Shown here: positions 1 to 4,418 of the stretch, piece after piece
Position numbering within the stretch: the first letter of the stretch is position 1
How the letters are laid out: each line of letters starts with the position of its first letter
Assembly: GCA_023433685.1 (NCBI GenBank)
Contig: JAEYUD010000038.1
Coordinates: 1 to 6,723, forward strand
Direction of reading: 5' to 3'
Length of the DNA: 6,723 nt
DNA from: Bacteroidota bacterium
GTDB lineage: Bacteria; Bacteroidota; Ignavibacteria; Ignavibacteriales; Ignavibacteriaceae
Notes under the pieces: generated by a model
Seen by the model: the letters and a program-made list of their open reading frames with translations, nothing else
The model's database searches: none
Told to the model about the DNA's origin: nothing
Position numbers and translations under genes: made by a program

Positions 1-3000
1 ATCCCATCCAGAGCAATTTTGATTATCATCTTAGCCAAAGCATCCAAATCATTTCTGTCACCTGTCACGGTTACAGTTTTGTTGCCGGTCTTGTCTTTTA
101 GAATTTTGAATCTCACTTCAATCTTATTTCCTACGATCGAATAATTTCCTGATATCTTGTAAGCACCCGGGAACGAGTTAACCCCCCAGAAGACCAAGGG
201 TGCCCCTTTCCCTTCTAACGAGATGTCCTCAAGTTTCTGATCGATCAACTCACCCAGTGAAAGTAGATCAGAGAACTCGTTTATATCCAGAAATACCGAG
301 TTTACAAATATCTCTTTCTCCTTCGCTAAAGGGATCAATTGCTTATCTTTTTCAAGAATCAGACCGATATCAAAACTCTCTGCCCCCTTGGGTGAAAATA
401 TCCTCGGCTCCTGAATACCCCCGATCCCCTGCGCGAGTTTAGGCACCATTTCCCTTGCGTGCTGCATCAGAAGAGACACATCCACCGTCCGGTTATCCTT
501 GAGTGCAAGCCCCTTCATCCCCGCGAGAATGCTGTAGGTAAGCAAGCCCTGTCCGTATCTGCTCGCTTCGTAGCTCACCGCATCCGCGGCGCTGCCAGTT
601 ATTATGTGAAGTCCTGCCCTGTCTTTCATTCTGTCAAGGGCTTTTACGATCGACGATTCAATGTCCCTTTTTTCCACCAGATTGTCAACAAGTTTCCCGG
701 ATGAACACGCGTCGATGATCAGCACTTGCTTCGTCGCGGGTATCCCCTTCAACAGTTCTATCATCTCAGAGCCTGAAATGGTGCATTTATCCTTCACGGA
801 AGGGTCGCTGTAAATCTCCGGATTGGGTGAAAAGGCATCGCGGGTAAGGTAGTAAAGGTCTCCGCTCTCTCCACCAATACTAAGGCCGTGGCCTGAAAGA
901 TAGACGATCACAACATCTTCCGCCCTGGCTTTTCTGCCTATCTCCCTGAAGATACCGGTAATTTCTGATTTTATCGGTTGGAGGGGGTTGTCTTTCTCTG
1001 TATTTAAGAGGTAAGTGTGAGTCCCGGCATCGGTGAAGAGATTCCTGGCAGCAAGCCTTGTGGCATAGAGGAAGTCGGAGGCATCTTTTGATGCATACTT
1101 TAGATCGATCTTGCTCCCCTCATAGTCTGACACTCCGATTGAGACTATATAGACCTCGGGCAGATGAGATTCTTTCTCAACCAGAAATTCGGCAGATTCC
1201 CTCTTGCCGGAAAGAGTTCCAACAGCGTTCCAGGTTAACACTTCCACCTTGTTCACACCATTTACCAGCAAGGGGTGATCCTTAAGTCCAATGGTTATCT
1301 GAGCCGACTTTTGAAGAGGTCGTATCTCTTTTCCCCGCGCGTCATTGATGATTTCTTTCCCGTTAAGGAACACCTGTACTTTACCGATCCCCCTACCCCT
1401 GTTCTCAAGTGAGATCTGAAGTTTTTCGTAGTTCTCATGAAAAACCAGTTCTTTTACTTCAGGCCAAAGTTCCAGCTTCTTATCCAAAGCCTCCACATCC
1501 CTGAGCCGTTCACCCTTCATAACTTTCTCATAAAGTCCGGGCTCCCAATACTTGTCTTTCAGTTGCTCGAATTCAATTATGTCCAACCCCTGAACATAAT
1601 ACATCTTCTCCATCGCCCCCGGGGTGGCATCGAAGAGGCCTGATGGGTGAATAAGAGCCCAATCTTCACCCAGTTCGTAAAGTGTAAAGAGTTGCTCGCC
1701 GGTGGAGCGGCGATGAAAAGTGTAGCGCCCACTGTCTTCTGTTATCAGCAAATCGTTAGTTTGAGAATCAAACAGATAATGGCCCTGGAAGACAAGTCCC
1801 ATCTCCAGTTTACCGTTCTTTGTGTCGAATAGAAAATATTTCTGTTTTGTATTAGCAACACAAACAAGCTTACCGGAGAGGGGAAAATACTCAAAATCAC
1901 AATCGGGATCAGTGATTTCTTTTTTGGATATATCAAAATCACAAACTGTGGTTCCGCTTGAAATCTCAACAACCTTTAACTCTCCGGCTTGAGTAATTAA
2001 GACCAGATAATCCCCCGACCGGTCAAAGTTTATGCACGATAGAGCGGCTGAGTTAACTTCAAAAACTGATGAAAAGCCATTGTTCTCGATCACTTGATAT
2101 CCATCATCCCGGGAGACCAGTGTGTACCTGGCATTTTTTGAAATTCCTTCGATCCTTCCTTCCAAAGTGTAAGGTTCCTGTACAGGTACCGTCAGTTTAC
2201 CACCTTGGATCCGCAGTTTCTCGATCTTGTTCAATGGTACAGAATGATATTCGTCATCAAGATGAAACAGGGTAATAACGTCATTCATGGGACCAAAAAA
2301 GAGACGACTGAAGGGTTTCAGGGAATTGTATTTCCCTATGAATCCGGATGATGTTAAATCATAAAATGAAACTGCTGAGCCAGTGTCAACAATCCCAATA
2401 TACTTCGTGTCATTGCTGACAGAGAGAACTTCCCCGTGATATCCCATTTCATAGAACTTAAACATCAACCAAAACAGCTCTGGCACCTCATCAAAAGCTG
2501 CTGTTTGTTTTAAATTATTATCGAGCGCAACTATCTCATTGAACGAATTTGAGAATACAGTTTTCAAGTCCTCAGATAACTGAAGATGCGAATGAACAGA
2601 TTTGATTTTCAGATCCGACAGGGGGAGTTTTATTGATCTGCCCTCAAAGGAGCGTTGCGACTCAATTCTACCCGATAGTAAGTCTCTCGCTTTAACAACA
2701 CCATCAGAGACAGTAAAAAACCTCTCTCCTGCAACAACGGAGTTACCTGGAAAGAGCACCCTGGGCACGAAATATTTCCTGACCCCGGCCATTGAATAAC
2801 AACCCAAGCCCAGATGCGTACATTCAATCAACTCACTTTTCACCGGGTTGAATCTTGTAAAGAAGGATATTCCGTCATCTTCTCCCGTTGAAAAAGGAAG
2901 TTGTTTCGCTGTCGATACAGTCCATAAAGTGGTTTTAGCCATGACCATTGTATCCGGATCAAAACCGCCGGACAAAACCGATACGGTTTTTGAATCGGGG

Positions 3001-3926
3001 CTAAACTCCATCGGCCAGGATTGTTTTCCCGTTTTTATCTGTGAGATCATGCGACCAGTGGAAACCTCAATGATATCGATGATCTCTTTCGCTGATGAGA
3101 ATGCTACCAAATCCCGCCGGCCGTTGAACACAAGATTGTTATCTTCCCACTCATGCTTGAAAATCTTCCTTTGCCACAGGATTTTCCCATTAGACGATTT
3201 CCAGACAGTTATGCTGCCAAGAGATTCATTGAGTTGAACAATGGCATCACTGGCCACAACCGGGGTGATCCCGAACCAGAAGACCTCACCGTTCTTTTCG
3301 GTTTCGCCATTGGGAGCAAGGTGTGTGGTTTTGAGCTTCTTTCCAGTTGAGACATCGAATGTGAGCAACTCCCCGGTCTTGCCCAGCACAAGTATTGATT
3401 TATCATCTTTATCAAACCAAGTGCTGCTGATAGACACGGTTTCAGGCTTGTATACGGGAATTCTTTTTAGCTCGCGCCCGGTGGCAAGATCATGGATTGT
3501 TACGGAAGTGTCGTCGTGTGAGACAAGTTTTGTGCCTTCCACATTTATTGAAGACCGGTCGACAGAATATCCGGGTTGAAGGGGAATTTGCACCTCCAAA
3601 GTGCCTGAACCAGGATCGATGACAGTAACTTTTTCGCCAATATTTTCGACCAGCAGAACTTTATTTGCGTTTCCTATAAAACATCCAAATTTATATCCGT
3701 TTCTGCTTTTGCTTACTAACAGGCTGCGGAGAATCTTCCCGGTCCTTGAATCACACAATAGTGCTACCGGATCATTTCCATACGCCAGGAACATCTCCCC
3801 ATTGTTTGCGAAGGTGATATTTGCGATGCTGGGAGTCCAAAAAGGAATTCGTAACTGAGGCTTCTCCTGTGGCAGGATAAAAGACGCGAAAGTGAAGAAG
3901 GTGAGGATAAAAAAGCGTGCGTTCAT
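1..3926 (-). CDS. Exported beta-propeller/caspase-family (peptidase C14) protein, 3' end outside window
   Basis: Predicted clan CD cysteine protease fused to a large propeller. The frame is open from ATG at 3926 to the left edge (1308 codons, no stop). This is the only start, since an in-frame TGA lies at 3942-3944. Seen in order: a signal peptide (about 1-20, hydrophobic run FFILTFFTFASFIL, no lipobox Cys); propeller repeats (25-745) with tags such as HDLATG, FDVSTG and IEVSTG; the propeller-caspase linker with GEDWALIHPSGLFDATPGA near 754-772; a beta-sandwich-like segment (about 830-920, with VQVFLNGKEI); a caspase domain (about 924-1190) with YLSGHG (His1013), IDACSSG (Cys1074) and p10-like GQGLLTYSILAGMKG from about 1124; and a further domain from about 1191 that the edge cuts. 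Export implies a periplasmic or extracellular site. Family assignment is firm. Substrate, partner and C-terminal function are unknown. The gene is separated from gyrA by a terminator, so it is probably transcribed alone. Confidence 0.93.
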   Translation of the reverse strand, partial: MNARFFILTFFTFASFILPQEKPQLRIPFWTPSIANITFANNGEMFLAYGNDPVALLCDSRTGKILRSLLVSKSRNGYKFGCFIGNANKVLLVENIGEKVTVIDPGSGTLEVQIPLQPGYSVDRSSINVEGTKLVSHDDTSVTIHDLATGRELKRIPVYKPETVSISSTWFDKDDKSILVLGKTGELLTFDVSTGKKLKTTHLAPNGETEKNGEVFWFGITPVVASDAIVQLNESLGSITVWKSSNGKILWQRKIFKHEWEDNNLVFNGRRDLVAFSSAKEIIDIIEVSTGRMISQIKTGKQSWPMEFSPDSKTVSVLSGGFDPDTMVMAKTTLWTVSTAKQLPFSTGEDDGISFFTRFNPVKSELIECTHLGLGCYSMAGVRKYFVPRVLFPGNSVVAGERFFTVSDGVVKARDLLSGRIESQRSFEGRSIKLPLSDLKIKSVHSHLQLSEDLKTVFSNSFNEIVALDNNLKQTAAFDEVPELFWLMFKFYEMGYHGEVLSVSNDTKYIGIVDTGSAVSFYDLTSSGFIGKYNSLKPFSRLFFGPMNDVITLFHLDDEYHSVPLNKIEKLRIQGGKLTVPVQEPYTLEGRIEGISKNARYTLVSRDDGYQVIENNGFSSVFEVNSAALSCINFDRSGDYLVLITQAGELKVVEISSGTTVCDFDISKKEITDPDCDFEYFPLSGKLVCVANTKQKYFLFDTKNGKLEMGLVFQGHYLFDSQTNDLLITEDSGRYTFHRRSTGEQLFTLYELGEDWALIHPSGLFDATPGAMEKMYYVQGLDIIEFEQLKDKYWEPGLYEKVMKGERLRDVEALDKKLELWPEVKELVFHENYEKLQISLENRGRGIGKVQVFLNGKEIINDARGKEIRPLQKSAQITIGLKDHPLLVNGVNKVEVLTWNAVGTLSGKRESAEFLVEKESHLPEVYIVSIGVSDYEGSKIDLKYASKDASDFLYATRLAARNLFTDAGTHTYLLNTEKDNPLQPIKSEITGIFREIGRKARAEDVVIVYLSGHGLSIGGESGDLYYLTRDAFSPNPEIYSDPSVKDKCTISGSEMIELLKGIPATKQVLIIDACSSGKLVDNLVEKRDIESSIVKALDRMKDRAGLHIITGSAADAVSYEASRYGQGLLTYSILAGMKGLALKDNRTVDVSLLMQHAREMVPKLAQGIGGIQEPRIFSPKGAESFDIGLILEKDKQLIPLAKEKEIFVNSVFLDINEFSDLLSLGELIDQKLEDISLEGKGAPLVFWGVNSFPGAYKISGNYSIVGNKIEVRFKILKDKTGNKTVTVTGDRNDLDALAKMIIKIALDG
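3..356 (-). other. C-terminal domain after the caspase domain, FlgO/TolB-N-like (tentative), truncated
   Basis: Residues about 1191-1308 follow the caspase fold and run off the edge. They begin with a segment rich in acidic and hydrophobic residues (FVNSVFLDINEFSDLLSLGE). A beta-rich part follows, YKISGNYSIVGNKIEVRFKI, then a T-G-N-K turn, VTVTGDRNDL and a helix DALAKMIIKIALDG. The G-x-Y-x-x-x-G-x-x-x-x-V order with a closing helix recalls FlgO/TolB-N-like domains found at the C-termini of some bacterial signalling proteins. This match is by eye and weak. Confidence 0.35.
357..1157 (-). other. Caspase (C14) catalytic domain within the large CDS
   Basis: The domain begins at EVYIVSIGVSDYEG (residue 924). 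LKYASKDASDF supplies D948. EDVVIVYLSGHG supplies the catalytic His1013 (codon 888-890). KQVLIIDACSSGKL supplies Cys1074 (codon 705-707), with Asp1072 two residues before it. The 61-residue His-Cys distance is normal for clan CD. The p10-like half contains TGSAADAVSYEASRYGQG (1110-1127) and ends near QEPRIFSP (1172-1179). Both catalytic residues are intact, so an active protease is predicted. Confidence 0.9.
1690..3854 (-). repeat. Beta-propeller repeat region in protein (about residues 25-745)
   Basis: WD40/PQQ-like blade tags recur in the translation. The position equivalent to the Asp of D-x-x-T-G falls at residues 59, 104, 146, 191, 243, 287 and 336, a spacing of 42-52, which fits one seven-bladed propeller in the first ~350 residues. 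Later, less regular tags are at about 415, 523, 654, 701 and 739, which fits a second, more diverged propeller. Individual blades include CDSRTGKIL, IHDLATGREL, FDVSTGKKL, VWKSSNGKILW and LFDTKNGKLE. Such propellers usually bind proteins or ligands. The partner here is unknown. Confidence 0.78.
3867..3926 (-). other. Signal peptide of the caspase-like protein (residues 1 to about 20)
   Basis: The N-terminus starts MNAR, giving one positive charge, followed by a strongly hydrophobic stretch FFILTFFTFASFIL and then polar PQEKPQ. This is the n-h-c layout of a Sec signal peptide. No Cys follows the hydrophobic core, so a lipoprotein is unlikely. The exact cleavage site is uncertain, probably within residues 16-21. 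An uncleaved N-terminal anchor is the alternative. Confidence 0.75.
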
Positions 3927-3948
3927 AAAAGCACCATTCTTTCAACCG

Positions 3949-3954
3949 ATTATA
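3949..3954 (-). promoter_or_regulatory. Candidate -10 box for the caspase-like gene
   Basis: The minus strand reads TATAAT here, 22 bp before the ATG. Transcription would begin near 3942 and give a leader of about 15 nt. No good -35 hexamer is visible: CAGGTT at the 17-bp spacing is poor. Nothing resembling a Shine-Dalgarno site lies within 15 nt of the ATG, as is common in Bacteroidota-type hosts. The region is AT-rich, so the hexamer could occur by chance. Confidence 0.4.
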
Positions 3955-3996
3955 ACGGGGAATGATATTTAAACCTGATAAACTTAACAAGAATTC

Positions 3997-4018
3997 ATCA
4001 GATTGAAAAGAATCTGAT
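3997..4018. repeat. 8-bp perfect inverted repeat upstream of the caspase-like gene
   Basis: ATCAGATT at 3997-4004 and AATCTGAT at 4011-4018 are perfect reverse complements around a 6-nt spacer (GAAAAG). It lies about 43 bp upstream of the candidate -10 box. It could be an operator or a weak AT-rich hairpin. There is no U-tract in the minus direction, so it is not a terminator for gyrA read-through. Confidence 0.5.
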
Positions 4019-4049
4019 TAAATTTTATTCACTTTTATGGTGTCCGTCC

Positions 4050-4066
4050 AAGAGGTGCAATCCCTT
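4050..4066. repeat. Imperfect intergenic hairpin
   Basis: On the plus strand, arms at 4050-4055 and 4061-4066 pair with one mismatch and one G-T wobble around a 5-nt loop (TGCAA). Its layout resembles the stronger hairpin at 4247-4266. It may be a decayed member of the same dispersed hairpin family. Confidence 0.3.
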
Positions 4067-4140
4067 TAGATATCTACATGGCTCTACTTCCATCAGGCTT
4101 TCAGATCATTTTACTTCGCCGCGGCAGTATGACCCTCACC

Positions 4141-4168
4141 ACTCACTACTCACTACTCACTACTCGCC
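4141..4168. repeat. Short 7-bp tandem repeat (ACTCACT)
   Basis: ACTCACT occurs three times head to tail at 4141-4161, followed by a degenerate fourth unit ACTCGCC. The tract is not coding. Copy number could vary by slippage. No function is evident. Confidence 0.75.
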
Positions 4169-4180
4169 ACTGAAAACAAG

Positions 4181-4233
4181 ATAATTTGTGTTTATAAACG
4201 CAAAAAAATATAATAATTTGTGTTTATAAACGC
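4181..4233. repeat. Two 21-bp direct repeats, each with palindrome GTTTATAAAC
   Basis: Positions 4181-4201 and 4213-4233 are identical over 21 bp, with a repeat period of 32 bp, close to three helical turns. Each copy contains the perfect 10-bp palindrome GTTTATAAAC (4190-4199 and 4222-4231). The palindromic core and same-face spacing are what tandem operator sites for a dimeric DNA-binding protein look like. They lie about 265-305 bp upstream of the caspase-like start and downstream of the gyrA terminator. A simple duplication is the alternative. Confidence 0.7.
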
Positions 4234-4246
4234 GTTTCATCATTTT

Positions 4247-4266
4247 CCCGGGGTTGAAACTCCGGG
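4247..4266. repeat. GC-rich intergenic hairpin with TTGAAA loop
   Basis: CCCGGGG at 4247-4253 pairs with CTCCGGG... arm 4260-4266 through seven pairs, one of them a G-T wobble, around a TTGAAA loop. A second GC-rich palindrome (CCCGGG) follows at 4284-4289. There is no coding potential and no U-tract. It looks like a dispersed intergenic element rather than a terminator. Confidence 0.5.
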
Positions 4267-4330
4267 CTATTGGCTCATCACCCCCCGGGAACTAACATTT
4301 AACTTCGACGCGGCGAATAATATTTAACAT

Positions 4331-4359
4331 AAAAAAAGGCTGCCCTCTCAGACAGCCTT
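4331..4359 (-). terminator. Rho-independent terminator of gyrA
   Basis: On the minus strand a perfect 7-bp stem AAGGCTG/CAGCCTT (4353-4359 with 4336-4342) encloses a 10-nt loop and runs directly into seven T residues (4337 down to 4331). It sits 60 bp after the gyrA stop codon. This separates gyrA from the caspase-like gene. Confidence 0.88.
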
Positions 4360-4382
4360 AATAACTCAAAGTGTTTCCCGCC

Positions 4383-4400
4383 GAAGGCGTTTCAGCCTTC
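4383..4400 (-). repeat. Hairpin just after the gyrA stop
   Basis: The minus strand reads GAAGGC-TGAAAC-GCCTTC, a perfect 6-bp stem with a 6-nt loop, 18 bp past the gyrA stop. No T-tract follows. It may protect the mRNA 3' end, or be another copy of the intergenic hairpin type at 4247-4266, which also has TGAAAC in its loop region. Confidence 0.5.
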
Positions 4401-4418
4401 AGCCGTCATCCATCAGAC

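Larger units (their letters stand above)
3927..4418. other. Intergenic region between gyrA and the caspase-like gene
   Basis: This 492-bp stretch holds no convincing gene on either strand. From high to low coordinates it contains a hairpin, the gyrA terminator, a GC-rich hairpin, the paired palindromic repeats, the heptamer tract, a weak hairpin, an inverted repeat and the probable promoter of the caspase-like gene. ACTTCGCCGCGGC at 4113-4125 and ACTTCGACGCGGC at 4302-4314 match at 12 of 13 positions, another sign of repetitive content. Confidence 0.8.

Noticed and set aside
2848..3579. Plus-strand open frames of 112-129 codons opposite the propeller region
   Set aside because: They are antisense to a continuous minus-strand frame whose translation shows clear propeller repeats.
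1..3926. Pseudogene or frameshift in the caspase-like gene
   Set aside because: The domain order reads through in one frame from the ATG to the edge, with no stop and both catalytic residues intact.
3772..3990. 72-codon minus-strand frame overlapping the caspase-like start
   Set aside because: It is in a different frame from the caspase-like gene, lacks any recognisable domain and overlaps the signal peptide and first blade.
3997..4018. Rho-independent terminator at the inverted repeat
   Set aside because: The stem is AT-rich and is not followed by a T-tract in the minus direction. On the plus strand no gene precedes it.
4181..4233. Possible CRISPR array
   Set aside because: There are only two copies of a 21-bp AT-rich repeat, with an 11-bp spacer that is too short, and no cas genes.
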